Below are positions 8,295-16,815 of a DNA stretch of 64,000 bases, piece by piece. Numbering within the stretch: position 1 is the stretch's first letter; every line of letters begins with the position of its first letter. The stretch is from Bacteroidota bacterium (GTDB lineage Bacteria > Bacteroidota > Ignavibacteria > Ignavibacteriales > Ignavibacteriaceae), in the NCBI GenBank assembly GCA_022708025.1, contig JAKIZM010000001.1:92776-156775 (forward strand), in the 5' to 3' direction. The notes under the pieces were generated by a model. That model was not told the origin of the DNA. It searched no databases and saw only the letters and a list, made by a program, of their open reading frames with translations. The position numbers and the translations under genes are program-made.

Positions 8295-9977
8295 ATGCTT
8301 ACAGATCTGGAAATATCACGTCAAGTAAAACTAAAAACTGCAAAAGAATTAATTGATCAATTAGGAATATCTGAGGATGATTTTGATTATTATGGTAAAT
8401 ACACCGGCAAAATCAAACTTAGTGTTCTTGATAAGCTAAAAGATAAACCCGATGGTAAACTCATTTTAGTTACTGCAATGAGTCCTACAAATTTTGGAGA
8501 GGGCAAAACATTAACAACTATCGGATTAGGTCAGGCATTAAATCAGTTGGGTAAAAAAGGAATAATTGCAATTCGTGAACCCTCTGTTGGACCGGTTTTC
8601 GGTATGAAAGGCGGTGCTGCTGGCGGAGGACATTCACAGGTATTGCCAATGGAAATGATAAATCTCCATTTCAATGGTGACTTTGGCGCAATTACCGCTG
8701 CTCATAATCTGCTTGCTGCAATGCTTGATAATCATATTCTTAAAGGCAACGATCTCGGCATTGATGTTACCAATATACTTTGGAACAGAACGATGGATAT
8801 GAATGACAGAGCACTGCGTCAGATAGTTATTGGATTAGGCGGTCGTGTTAATGGAGTGCCGAGAGAAACCGGATTTGTTATTACCGCTGCTTCGGAAGTG
8901 ATGGCTATTCTCGCATTATCAGAATCACGATCAGATTTAAAAAGACGGCTTGGCGAAATTGCTATTGGTTATAATTATAACGGGGAAATAGTCCATGCAA
9001 AAGATATTCAGGCTAATAGTGCAATGGCAGTTTTATTAAATGATGCTATTATGCCTAATCTTGTACAGACTAATGAAAACACCCCGGCTTTGGTTCATGC
9101 AGGACCGTTTGCAAACATCGCTCACGGTACAAACAGCGTTCTTGCTGATAAAATTGCACTGAAACTTGGTGATTATGTTGTAACCGAATGCGGTTTTGGT
9201 TCTGATTTAGGAGCTGAAAAATTCTTTGATATTGTCTGCCGCAAAAATCCGTTTTGGCCTTCAGCAGTAGTAATTGTTGCAACCTGCAGGGCAATGAAAT
9301 ATCACGGTGGTGTAAAACCTAAACCTGAATCTTTATTATATGAAGAAAATCCTGAAGCATTTAAAAAAGGATTAGGCAATCTTGAAGTTCACATAAAGAA
9401 TATGAAAAAGTTTGGAGTGCCGGTTATTGTTGCAATCAACAGATTTCCAAAAGATACTCCGGGCGAAATAAAGATGATCACTGAATTATGTGAAAAACTT
9501 GATGTTGAGGTTGCTTCCCACGAAGCTTATGCTAAAGGCGGAAAAGGAACAATTGAATTAGCAGAAAAGACAATCAAGCTAGTTGAAGCAAATAAAAATC
9601 CTCAAAAGAAATTTATGTATGAACTCGATATGACTGTTGAAGATAAGATACGTGCGCTTTCTACAAATATTTATGGTGCCAAAGAAGTTTACTTTGAAAA
9701 ACGCGCAAAAGCTAAAATAGAAAAATTTGTCAAGTCAGGTTTTGGCAATTTACCGATTTGTATTGCTAAGACACAGATGTCATTATCTGATAACCCGAAA
9801 GCAATCGGTGTTCCGGAAGACTGGGTTTTAACTGTAACTGATGTTAACCTTTCTGCTGGGGCGGGATTTTTAGTAGTTGTATGCGGTGATATGATGTTGA
9901 TGCCGGGATTACCAAAGGTACCAGCGGCTGCAAAAATGGATGTAACTGATGACGGAGAGATAATCGGATTGTTCTAA
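8295..9977 (+). CDS. fhs: Formate-tetrahydrofolate ligase
   Basis: Catalyses ATP-dependent joining of formate to tetrahydrofolate to give 10-formyl-THF, feeding one-carbon metabolism in the cytoplasm. From the ATG at 8295 the protein has 560 residues, the normal family length. An in-frame ATG at 8265 is rejected because AAGGGAG is correctly spaced before 8295 and the family N terminus LTDLEISRQ follows it. Family marks are the P-loop region SPTNFGEGKTLTTIG, REPSVGPVFGMKGGAAGGG and NLHFNGDFGAITAAHNL. The C terminus is complete. A strong terminator follows at 10003. It is single and unconnected to its neighbours. Confidence 0.97.
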   Translation: MLTDLEISRQVKLKTAKELIDQLGISEDDFDYYGKYTGKIKLSVLDKLKDKPDGKLILVTAMSPTNFGEGKTLTTIGLGQALNQLGKKGIIAIREPSVGPVFGMKGGAAGGGHSQVLPMEMINLHFNGDFGAITAAHNLLAAMLDNHILKGNDLGIDVTNILWNRTMDMNDRALRQIVIGLGGRVNGVPRETGFVITAASEVMAILALSESRSDLKRRLGEIAIGYNYNGEIVHAKDIQANSAMAVLLNDAIMPNLVQTNENTPALVHAGPFANIAHGTNSVLADKIALKLGDYVVTECGFGSDLGAEKFFDIVCRKNPFWPSAVVIVATCRAMKYHGGVKPKPESLLYEENPEAFKKGLGNLEVHIKNMKKFGVPVIVAINRFPKDTPGEIKMITELCEKLDVEVASHEAYAKGGKGTIELAEKTIKLVEANKNPQKKFMYELDMTVEDKIRALSTNIYGAKEVYFEKRAKAKIEKFVKSGFGNLPICIAKTQMSLSDNPKAIGVPEDWVLTVTDVNLSAGAGFLVVVCGDMMLMPGLPKVPAAAKMDVTDDGEIIGLF

Positions 9978-10002
9978 AGAGATAAATTACTTTATGATTT
10001 GT

Positions 10003-10058
10003 AAGTGCTGCTTAACGGATTTTATTTAATGTACTGTATAGCAGCACTTTTTTTGTTT
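10003..10058 (+). terminator. Rho-independent terminator of fhs
   Basis: Nine-base stem AAGTGCTGC / GCAGCACTT (10003-10011 and 10041-10049) with a long loop, followed by a run of T residues to 10054. It also separates fhs from the converging restriction endonuclease gene. Confidence 0.8.
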
Positions 10059-10068
10059 TCTTCAAATA

Positions 10069-10605
10069 TTAATTACTCTTCACATTATTATAGTAATCTT
10101 TTTTAAAAGTATTCATTTCGTGTAAATTTTTTATCTGAATATAAAAACATTTATAACCCCCGCTATCCGATAATTTAGAGCCAAAATCTTTTTTTGGTGC
10201 TGAATCAATTTCTTTTGCAGTTGCCCAGCCAGCAATATAAGCTTTAGTATCTTTTTCAATTTTATCAGCTTTGTTACTGTTTACGTCAATAATTATCTGA
10301 ACATAAAATGGTGGTTTTCTTTTCTTAGCATAATCTTCTCTGACTAACAAATTCAATGATTCGCTGAAAGGAAAAGCTGAAGCTTTAATTTCAATATCTT
10401 TGAAATTCACATCGCCTTTATTTTCTCCGACTCTGTTTTTTTTCCAATCATTGTACATATACTGAGCAAAAGCAAATTCACCAAGAATCCCTGTAAGTGT
10501 ATCTATTTTTGATGCAATTGTTCTGTTAACTTTTACTTTATCAATTAGTTTGTTTGCTTCATCTATCATTTCCTGTGTGATTACTATGTATTCATAATTT
10601 TTCAT
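10069..10605 (-). CDS. Putative type II restriction endonuclease, PD-(D/E)XK-like
   Basis: Protein of 178 residues, cytoplasmic. I do not recognise a named restriction enzyme, but a nuclease core is visible: Glu43 in GILGEFAFAQY, then Asp65 in NKGDVNF and Glu72-x-Lys74 in IEIKAS, the spacing of a PD-(D/E)XK metal site. It starts 17 bases after the DNA methyltransferase gene on the same strand, the usual order for a type II restriction-modification pair in which the protective enzyme is made first. Recognition sequence unknown. The call rests on the motif plus the neighbour. Confidence 0.7.
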   Translation of the reverse strand: MKNYEYIVITQEMIDEANKLIDKVKVNRTIASKIDTLTGILGEFAFAQYMYNDWKKNRVGENKGDVNFKDIEIKASAFPFSESLNLLVREDYAKKRKPPFYVQIIIDVNSNKADKIEKDTKAYIAGWATAKEIDSAPKKDFGSKLSDSGGYKCFYIQIKNLHEMNTFKKDYYNNVKSN

Positions 10606-10622
10606 AGATGATTTTTATTCTA

Positions 10623-11858
10623 TCATTTTTTAAACAACACAATTCTGTTTGTGTTAGTTCCTTTTTTATTATTATTTATTCCCCAGATATTCGCTGTCTT
10701 AGTAAACACTTGTTCATTAATGATAATTGCGACGGCATCAAATCCTGCTTTTACTCCTAAAGGTAAAACATATTCATCCAGGTTTACCTTGCCATTTTTA
10801 ACTTCTCCTACTTCAAAAGCAACATATCCGCCTTGTTTAGTAATCCTGAATAACTCGTTAAAAACTGCCTGCATAACGGTTTGCCATTGTTCAAGAGTTT
10901 TTGACATTGTAATTCTTTTTTCAATCTCATTCACATCTATTCCATTAAACCAGCAGCGCAGCCAGTTATCCTGAGCATAATGAACTACATCTAAAAAAGG
11001 AGGTGATGTAACAGTTAGTTGAACAAATTCATCCGGAATAATATTAGTTGAGCGTGCATCCATATTTATTAATAATGCAGTCTTGTAAATTTCTGCTAAT
11101 CTTTTTTTATCGGATGGTGTTATATCCTTTATCAGGTTTTTTGTTTTATTAAGAAGAATTTCTTTTACGTTTCTGTATTCCGGTTTTTGATTATACTTTT
11201 CATTTATTCTTATTTGTCTCTCCGAAGAAACAGCCTGATTAGGCGGCATTGTATAAACCGAGAAGAAACCTTTTGAATGACCGGTCAGTCTGTTTGTAGC
11301 AACCATTCTTATCCATTTATCAAAATCATTTAAACTATCAGAAAGAGATTTTTCTAAAAGATAATTTTTTAATGAAACAATTTCACTTTCAGTATCATTA
11401 TGGTAGAACATTGATAAATCAATTTCAGTTTTAAGATTTTTATAAACCGGAATATTTTCCAGATATTTTTTTAACTCATTAAGATCAGGGACCAGGAATC
11501 TTGGTTCACTTAAAATTATGCTTAATGGATTTATATCATTACCAATAACTTTTCTGTTTAAGAGTCCTGCTTCAATTATAGTTGTGCCTCGCCCCAGAAA
11601 AGGATCATAAACATAATCCGTCTCTTGAGTTAACTTGTTGATAAAAAACCGCGGCAGTTGAGGCTTGAAACAAGCGCGGTAGGAAATTTCGTGGATACTG
11701 TTTGCTTGTCTTTGTTTTGAAGTCCAGAACTCATTTGTATATCTGGTAATTTCAATATCATTTATACAGATATTTTCTGTAAGAGTTTTTGTTTTATTTA
11801 CTTCTTTAAAAAGCTTTCCGTTATCAGTTTTAAATTCTTTTAAATATTCCGTAAACAT
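10623..11858 (-). CDS. DNA methyltransferase (N4-cytosine or N6-adenine) of a type II R-M pair
   Basis: Protein of 411 residues. SAM-binding motif I is DPFLGRGTT (residues 85-93), preceded by a motif X region (KQRQANSIHEIS), and the catalytic motif IV is TSPPF (284-288). The roughly 190 residues between them are probably the target-recognition domain, so the order is X-I-TRD-IV, the alpha arrangement. TSPP-type motif IV is more usual for N4-cytosine enzymes, whereas alpha enzymes mostly carry DPPY and methylate adenine, so the product base is uncertain. It is followed on the same strand by a nuclease-like gene after 17 bases and acts as the modification half of the system. Confidence 0.88.
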   Translation of the reverse strand: MFTEYLKEFKTDNGKLFKEVNKTKTLTENICINDIEITRYTNEFWTSKQRQANSIHEISYRACFKPQLPRFFINKLTQETDYVYDPFLGRGTTIIEAGLLNRKVIGNDINPLSIILSEPRFLVPDLNELKKYLENIPVYKNLKTEIDLSMFYHNDTESEIVSLKNYLLEKSLSDSLNDFDKWIRMVATNRLTGHSKGFFSVYTMPPNQAVSSERQIRINEKYNQKPEYRNVKEILLNKTKNLIKDITPSDKKRLAEIYKTALLINMDARSTNIIPDEFVQLTVTSPPFLDVVHYAQDNWLRCWFNGIDVNEIEKRITMSKTLEQWQTVMQAVFNELFRITKQGGYVAFEVGEVKNGKVNLDEYVLPLGVKAGFDAVAIIINEQVFTKTANIWGINNNKKGTNTNRIVLFKK

Positions 11859-12311
11859 ATTTTCAATTATTATTTTCAGTTGTGATTCTTAAATGATTAC
11901 ACAACAGCATTTATATCTGATATCAAAATAATTAAAAGCATTTCTATTCTCAACAACTTTTAGTTCATTTTATATATGAGGAAGTGATATTTTAAATACA
12001 AAATCAGATGATTAAATAATAATTTACGATATAATGTTGGAGTAATTTTTTATCTGATAAAAGAATCTATCATTCATGACTTAAGTCAAGGAATTGGTCT
12101 TAGCTGATGGATATCTTTTAAGTGTTTATTATGAAAATTATATAAAAACACCCTTTTCTTAATAAAAAGATAGGAAGAAAAATCATAAGTAAGATAAAAA
12201 TAATGTAAAGGTAAAGGGGATTAGCTTTTCATAATATTTGATATTTCTTCAACATAATGATTAATTCAATAATCATTATCTTTGCCTTGTCTATTTTAAA
12301 AAGGAAAAATA
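11859..12311. other. Intergenic region with the second FNR-like box
   Basis: AT-rich spacer between the divergent methyltransferase and cupin genes. It contains the palindrome at 12077-12088 with a -10-like TATCTTTT at 12112-12119, and TATCTGATA-type stretches at about 11914 and 12050. The cupin ribosome site AAAAGGAAA is just before 12312. Nothing else is evident. Confidence 0.5.
12077..12088. promoter_or_regulatory. FNR/CRP-like operator, copy 2 (TGACTTAAGTCA)
   Basis: Identical 12-base palindrome to those at 1260 and 22009, extended to TGACTTAAGTCAAGG exactly as at 1260. GGATAT begins 32 bases after its start in both copies, and TATCTTTT 35 bases after. It probably drives the frameshifted cupin at 12312 and the GAF protein at 12626. 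Confidence 0.7.
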
Positions 12312-12613
12312 ATGCCCGAAACAATTAAACATGAAAGATTAATTGATGCAGTTAACTAATTGTAAGCAAGCAGATAATTAAAAAGCCAAACGGAAATATT
12401 ACGTTGTTTGCTTTTGGTAAAGATGAATCATTAACTGAACATACATCTCCGTTTGAAGCAGTAGTTTATGTAATTGATGGTGAAATGGAAATTACAATCG
12501 GAGGGAATCCGCATAACATAAAAGCAGGCGAGTATCTTATTATGCCTGCAAATGTATCGCATGGATTAAGAGCGATAGCAAATTCCAAAATGCTATTAAC
12601 TATGATCAAGTAA
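12312..12613 (+). pseudogene. Small cupin protein, interrupted by a one-base frameshift
   Basis: An ATG at 12312 with a good ribosome site opens a frame reading MPETIKHERLIDAVN and then hits TAA at 12357. The rest of a small cupin continues one frame over, reading VSKQIIKKPNGNITLFAF and then a cupin core with SLTEHTSPFEAVVYVIDG (metal-ligand histidine in TEHT) and PANVSHGL near the end. Restoring one base at about 12354-12360 joins them into a protein of about 100 residues, the normal single-cupin length. The downstream piece alone can only start at an internal TTG (12404). Either a true mutation or a sequencing error. Such small cupins bind a metal and often sense or modify small molecules; the function here is unknown. 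Confidence 0.75.
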
Positions 12614-12625
12614 AAAAACAGGATA

Positions 12626-13132
12626 ATGGAAGAGAATAAATACGCAAAGATAATATCTGATATGTCTGAGTGGGGGAATACGATTTCAGCATTATTGTTT
12701 TTTCAAAGAGAAGTCTGCAGGTTGAATGACTGGAGCTATTCTGAAATATGGCAGTTGGATAAATCAGAAAAGTTTATGGTTTGGGCCGGCTATTGGAGTA
12801 ACAACGATAGTCATTTTGAAAGATTCTCTAAGTATAGTTCTTATTTTAAATTTGCAGTTGGGATTGGAATCATTGGAAAAGCCTGGAAAGAAAAGCAGCC
12901 TATAGTGTTTGAAGATTTAGTGAATGAACGGACATTTCTAAGAAATGATATTTTAATAAAGGCTGGTTTAAATTCTTCAATTAGTATCCCGATTATTCAG
13001 GGTGAGAAAATAACAAATGTAATATGTGTTTATTTTAATAAAATTAAAGATACAGATAGAAAAGAATGCGAAATTATATTTAATTCATTGAGAGAAATAT
13101 CTTTTAATGAAAATCTTAATAAAACCGGATAA
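12626..13132 (+). CDS. GAF-domain protein
   Basis: Protein of 168 residues, cytoplasmic, consisting of essentially one GAF sensor domain. Visible marks are VCRLNDWSYSEIW, the GIGIIGKAWKEKQPI turn, and SSISIPIIQGEKITNVICVYF, the strands that usually line the ligand pocket. No output domain is attached, so it may act by binding another protein or be a free-standing sensor. It begins 12 bases after the cupin stop and ends before a strong terminator, so cupin and GAF genes probably form one unit under the FNR-like box at 12077. The ligand is unknown; NO, haem or a small phenol would be possible. Confidence 0.8.
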   Translation: MEENKYAKIISDMSEWGNTISALLFFQREVCRLNDWSYSEIWQLDKSEKFMVWAGYWSNNDSHFERFSKYSSYFKFAVGIGIIGKAWKEKQPIVFEDLVNERTFLRNDILIKAGLNSSISIPIIQGEKITNVICVYFNKIKDTDRKECEIIFNSLREISFNENLNKTG

Positions 13133-13168
13133 AACGAATTTGATTAATTTAAAATAAACTCATAATTT

Positions 13169-13201
13169 AATCGGATTAAAAAATCCGATTATATTTTTTT
13201 T
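13169..13201 (+). terminator. Rho-independent terminator of the cupin-GAF unit
   Basis: Perfect 9-bp stem AATCGGATT / AATCCGATT with an AAAA loop followed by ATATTTTTTTT. It isolates the nos cluster, which starts at 13274, from the upstream unit. Confidence 0.9.
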
Positions 13202-13273
13202 GATAAAAAATATGATCGTCCCTTAAACTTACAATTATAGAAAAAATCTTATATAAACTTAAAAGGAGTATTT

Positions 13274-13762
13274 ATGTTCGTGTTTTCATTTAAAGAAAAA
13301 TTTTTATTTACCTTGCTGCTGTTTTTGGGATTAGTTGTGTTCACATCTTGTGGTGATAATACAAGTAAAGAACCTTCTAAAACTGATAAAACAGAAAATA
13401 CAAGCGGACTTACAGCTTTTGAACTTGAAAATGGAATTGGTCCGGTTAAGAAAAAATTGGAATTAGGTCCTATTGATCCGGTTCTTGTAAAAAAAGGGCA
13501 GGAGATATTTGACTCAAAATGTGCAGCTTGTCATAAATTGGATGAACGATATGTTGGTCCTGCACAAAGAGATATAATCAAAAGAAGAACACCGGAATAC
13601 ATAATAAACTATATGTTAAATCCGGATGAAAACCTGCAGAGGCATCCTGAAGCAAAAAAATTACTTGCTGAATATATGACCCCGATGCCAAATCAAAATC
13701 TTACTATAGATGATGCAAAAGCATTGCTTGATTATTTTAGAAAAGTAGCTGAAGAAAAATAA
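13274..13762 (+). CDS. Monohaem cytochrome c lipoprotein of the nos cluster
   Basis: Protein of 162 residues with a signal ending FTSC, so Cys26 is probably lipidated, and a linker rich in Lys, Thr and Ser to about residue 45. One class I cytochrome domain follows with haem motif CAACH (83-87) and a distal methionine in TPMPNQNL (about Met138). It is the first gene of the nos cluster, 20 bases before nosZ, with a strong AAAAGGAG site, so it is the obvious electron donor to NosZ or part of its supply chain, in the role of the NosC cytochromes of other clade II clusters. It would act in the periplasm, tethered to a membrane. Confidence 0.88.
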   Translation: MFVFSFKEKFLFTLLLFLGLVVFTSCGDNTSKEPSKTDKTENTSGLTAFELENGIGPVKKKLELGPIDPVLVKKGQEIFDSKCAACHKLDERYVGPAQRDIIKRRTPEYIINYMLNPDENLQRHPEAKKLLAEYMTPMPNQNLTIDDAKALLDYFRKVAEEK

Positions 13763-13782
13763 CTAATTAAAAAGGATCGCTT

Positions 13783-15741
13783 ATGAAAAACATTTCAAAA
13801 AAATTTCTATTTGTTGCACTCGGAACTTTATTTGTGGTTGTTCTGGCTTATGTCGGATGTAATCAGTCTAAAAGTTCTTTATCAGGTAACGAAGCTGAAA
13901 GAGTTTATGTTGCCCCTGGTAACTATGATGAGTTTTATTTATTTACTTCCGGAGGGTTTAACGGACAGATGGGAGTAATGGGACTTCCATCAGGAAGACA
14001 TTTTAAAACCATCTCAGTTTTTTCACAAAATCCGGAAACAGGTTACGGATATTCTGAAGAAACAAAGGCAATGTTAAATACAACTTACGGATTTATTCCC
14101 TGGGACGATGCACATCATCCTGAACTTTCAATGACTGATGGCGTGCCTGATGGAAGATTTATTTTTATAAACGGAAATAATACTCCGAGAGTTGCAAGAA
14201 TTGATCTTAAAGAATTTGAAACGAAAGAAATTATTGAGATACCAAATTCAGCAGGTAATCACGGTTCTCCTTTCGTAACTGAAAATACGGAGTATATTGT
14301 TGCTTCTACAAGATTCAGTGTTCCGATTCCGCAAAGTGATGTTCCGATTTCATCATATAAAGAAAATTTTAAAGGAACTATCAGTTTTATTAAGCTTGAT
14401 CCGCAAACAGAAAAAATGAATCTGGAATTTCAAATAATTGTTCCGGGTTTTGATTACGATCTTGCTCATGCAGGTAAAGGTCCCTCACACGATTGGGCTT
14501 TCTTTACAAGTTATAATTCTGAGCAGGCGAATACACTGTTAGAAATTAACGCTTCAAAAAATGATAAAGATTTTATTGCAGCTGTTAATTGGAAAAAAGC
14601 TGAACAATATCTGAAAGAAGGTAAAGCTAAAACTGTTGACGCTGAGTATTACAGAAATTATATCGATGATAAAACTCATACAGCAGTAAGTCAGCTTAAT
14701 AAACAGGTAAAAGTTCTTGATCCTAAAGATTGTCCGGGAATGATTTATTATCTGCCTACTCCAAAATCACCTCACGGAGTAGATGTTGATCCAACAGGTC
14801 AATATATTGTTGCCGGCGGTAAATTAGCTACTGTTATTCCTGTTCATTCATTTGATAAAATGATCAAGGCTATTGAAGGCAAACAATTTGATGGTGAAGT
14901 TAACGGAATTCCTATTCTTAAATATGATGCAGTTGTTGCCGGTGAAGTGTCAAATCCGGGACTTGGTCCTTTGCACACAGAATTTGATGGTAATGGATAT
15001 GCATATACCTCATCATTTATTTCATCTGAAATTGTTAAATGGAAATTAGGAACCTGGGAGGTTGTTGACAGAATCCCCACTTATTATTCAATCGGGCACT
15101 TATGTATTCCGGGTGGTGACAGTAAAAAACCCTGGGGTAAATATGTTGTAGCTCTTAACAAAATTACTAAAGACAGATATCTTCCAACCGGTCCTGAACT
15201 TACACAATCAGCACAACTGATAGATATTACCGGTGATAAGATGAAACTGCTTCTTGATTTTCCGACAATAGGCGAGCCGCATTATGCACAGGCTATTCCT
15301 GCTGAAATTTTAATGAAAAATTCTCAGAAGATTTACAAGATTGAAGAGAACGGAAATCCTTATGCAGTTAAATCTGAGAAAGATACCCGTGTTGAGAGAA
15401 AAGGAAATGAAGTGCATGTATATATGTCTGCAATAAGAAGTCACTTTTCACCAGATAATATTGAAGGTATAAAAGTAGGTGATGTGGTTTATTTCCACGT
15501 TACAAACTTGGAACAAGATTGGGATATACCGCACGGTTTTGCAATGAAAGGGATGAACAATGCCGAGTTATTGATAATGCCCGGTCAGACACTTTCAATT
15601 AAGTGGGAACCCAAGAAAGTTGGAGTATTTCCGTTCTACTGTTCAGATTTCTGTTCAGCATTACATCAGGAAATGCAGGGATATATCAGAGTATCACCTG
15701 CTAATTCAAATGTTCAGCTATCTTATAGTTTAGGAAAATAA
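13783..15741 (+). CDS. nosZ: Nitrous-oxide reductase, clade II (Sec-exported)
   Basis: Reduces N2O to N2 in the periplasm as a copper dimer. The 652 residues start with a hydrophobic signal lacking a twin-arginine motif, which is the clade II (Sec-dependent) form; a cysteine at 26 (YVGC) is a weak lipobox. CuZ histidines are in DDAHHPEL (111-112), NHGSPF, GPSHDWAF, SPHGVDVDP, PLHTEFDG and EPHYAQ. The C-terminal cupredoxin domain has the CuA set His584, Cys620, Cys624, His628 and Met631 (CSDFCSALHQEM). All ligands look intact, so the enzyme should be active. It follows its cytochrome by 20 bases. A terminator directly after it probably makes it more abundant than the accessory genes. Confidence 0.98.
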   Translation: MKNISKKFLFVALGTLFVVVLAYVGCNQSKSSLSGNEAERVYVAPGNYDEFYLFTSGGFNGQMGVMGLPSGRHFKTISVFSQNPETGYGYSEETKAMLNTTYGFIPWDDAHHPELSMTDGVPDGRFIFINGNNTPRVARIDLKEFETKEIIEIPNSAGNHGSPFVTENTEYIVASTRFSVPIPQSDVPISSYKENFKGTISFIKLDPQTEKMNLEFQIIVPGFDYDLAHAGKGPSHDWAFFTSYNSEQANTLLEINASKNDKDFIAAVNWKKAEQYLKEGKAKTVDAEYYRNYIDDKTHTAVSQLNKQVKVLDPKDCPGMIYYLPTPKSPHGVDVDPTGQYIVAGGKLATVIPVHSFDKMIKAIEGKQFDGEVNGIPILKYDAVVAGEVSNPGLGPLHTEFDGNGYAYTSSFISSEIVKWKLGTWEVVDRIPTYYSIGHLCIPGGDSKKPWGKYVVALNKITKDRYLPTGPELTQSAQLIDITGDKMKLLLDFPTIGEPHYAQAIPAEILMKNSQKIYKIEENGNPYAVKSEKDTRVERKGNEVHVYMSAIRSHFSPDNIEGIKVGDVVYFHVTNLEQDWDIPHGFAMKGMNNAELLIMPGQTLSIKWEPKKVGVFPFYCSDFCSALHQEMQGYIRVSPANSNVQLSYSLGK

Positions 15742-15751
15742 TAAGTTGTTA

Positions 15752-15786
15752 AAGAGGAACTGGAAAACAGTTCCTCTTCTTTTTTG
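15752..15786 (+). terminator. Hairpin with T-run between nosZ and the nos accessory genes
   Basis: Eleven-base perfect stem AAGAGGAACTG / CAGTTCCTCTT with a GAAAA loop, followed by CTTTTTTG. It lies 10 bases after the nosZ stop and just before the ribosome site (GAGGAAA) of the next gene. With no visible promoter between, read-through would supply the accessory genes at lower level. Confidence 0.88.
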
Positions 15787-15794
15787 AGGAAAAT

Positions 15795-16373
15795 ATGAAA
15801 ACTAAATCGGCTGTTTTAATTGCTATTGGTGCGTTAATACTTATTCTTACCTTTTTTTTCCCGTTGTGGACAATAGATCTTGATGCACCGCAATATCCGG
15901 AAGGACTTGGTTTGAGAATCTGGCTTAATGAAATTTCAGGACTAAGACCAAACGATCTTCAGAATATTAACGGACTTAATCATTACATCGGAATGAAGGT
16001 AATTGAACCGGATGCAATTCCTGAGATGGATATAATGCCGTACATAATGGTCTTTATGATTTTATTCGGTTTATTAAATGCATATCTCAGAAACAAAAAT
16101 CTTATTTACATCTGGCTGATACTTTTTGTTATCCTTGGTGCAATCGGTATATATGATTTTTATATGTGGGCTTACGATTACGGACATAATTTAAATCCAA
16201 ATGCACCGATTAAAGTTCCTGGAATGACATATATGCCTCCGATATTAGGTTCGAAACAGTTATTAAATATTAGTGCGCAATCATATCCATCAGTTGCAAC
16301 ATTTATAATCTTGATTTCAATTCTCTTAAATGTTGCGGCATTATATATAGGCAGGGAAAAGAAAAATGCATAA
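15795..16373 (+). CDS. nos-cluster integral membrane protein
   Basis: Protein of 192 residues with four membrane segments (about residues 5-27, 82-100, 104-128 and 164-185) and two loops. The first loop (residues 28-80) carries NINGLNHYIGM and the second carries MTYMPPILG; both are rich in Met and His and could bind copper. Clade II nos clusters often have a membrane protein of unknown role (NosB) after nosZ, and this gene occupies that place, but I cannot confirm it is the same family. It overlaps nosL by 8 bases, so it is translated with the accessory genes. A role in copper delivery or electron supply to NosZ is inference. Confidence 0.75.
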   Translation: MKTKSAVLIAIGALILILTFFFPLWTIDLDAPQYPEGLGLRIWLNEISGLRPNDLQNINGLNHYIGMKVIEPDAIPEMDIMPYIMVFMILFGLLNAYLRNKNLIYIWLILFVILGAIGIYDFYMWAYDYGHNLNPNAPIKVPGMTYMPPILGSKQLLNISAQSYPSVATFIILISILLNVAALYIGREKKNA

Positions 16374-16815
16374 TAAAATTCAATACTATCTTTTATCGTT
16401 GATACTAATTTTGTTTGTTGGATGCAGTAAAGAACCTAAACCGATAAACTATGGTGAAGATGAATGTGAGTTTTGTAAGATGCTTGTTATGGATAAGCGA
16501 TATGGAGCAGAAATGGTTACTGCAAAAGGGAAAATTTATTTTTTTGATTCAATAGAATGCCTTGTTGGTTATATCGAAAATCAGAAAATGTCAAAAGATG
16601 ATTATCATTCACTTTGGGTAAGCAATTATTCTGATCCGGGAAATATCATAGATGCACAAAATGCAGTTTATCTTAAAAATGATTCGCTTAGAAGTCCGAT
16701 GGGTCTTAATGTATTAGCTGTTGAAAATGAAGCACAGCTAAGTCCGATTATGCAGGAATTTGGCGGTACACAATTAAAGTTTGAAGATCTTTTCGAACTT
16801 GTAAGAGAAATGTAA
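16366..16815 (+). CDS. nosL: NosL copper-binding lipoprotein
   Basis: Copper chaperone thought to supply Cu(I) to NosZ assembly, held at the membrane in the periplasm. The 149 residues start with a signal ending in FVGC (lipidated Cys20). The NosL metal motif ECEFCKM follows (Cys34, Cys37, Met39), and then the family's FFDSIECLVGYI strand and helix. It overlaps the preceding membrane protein by 8 bases and nosD follows directly, in the order seen in clade II clusters. Complete and unremarkable. Confidence 0.95.
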   Translation: MHNKIQYYLLSLILILFVGCSKEPKPINYGEDECEFCKMLVMDKRYGAEMVTAKGKIYFFDSIECLVGYIENQKMSKDDYHSLWVSNYSDPGNIIDAQNAVYLKNDSLRSPMGLNVLAVENEAQLSPIMQEFGGTQLKFEDLFELVREM

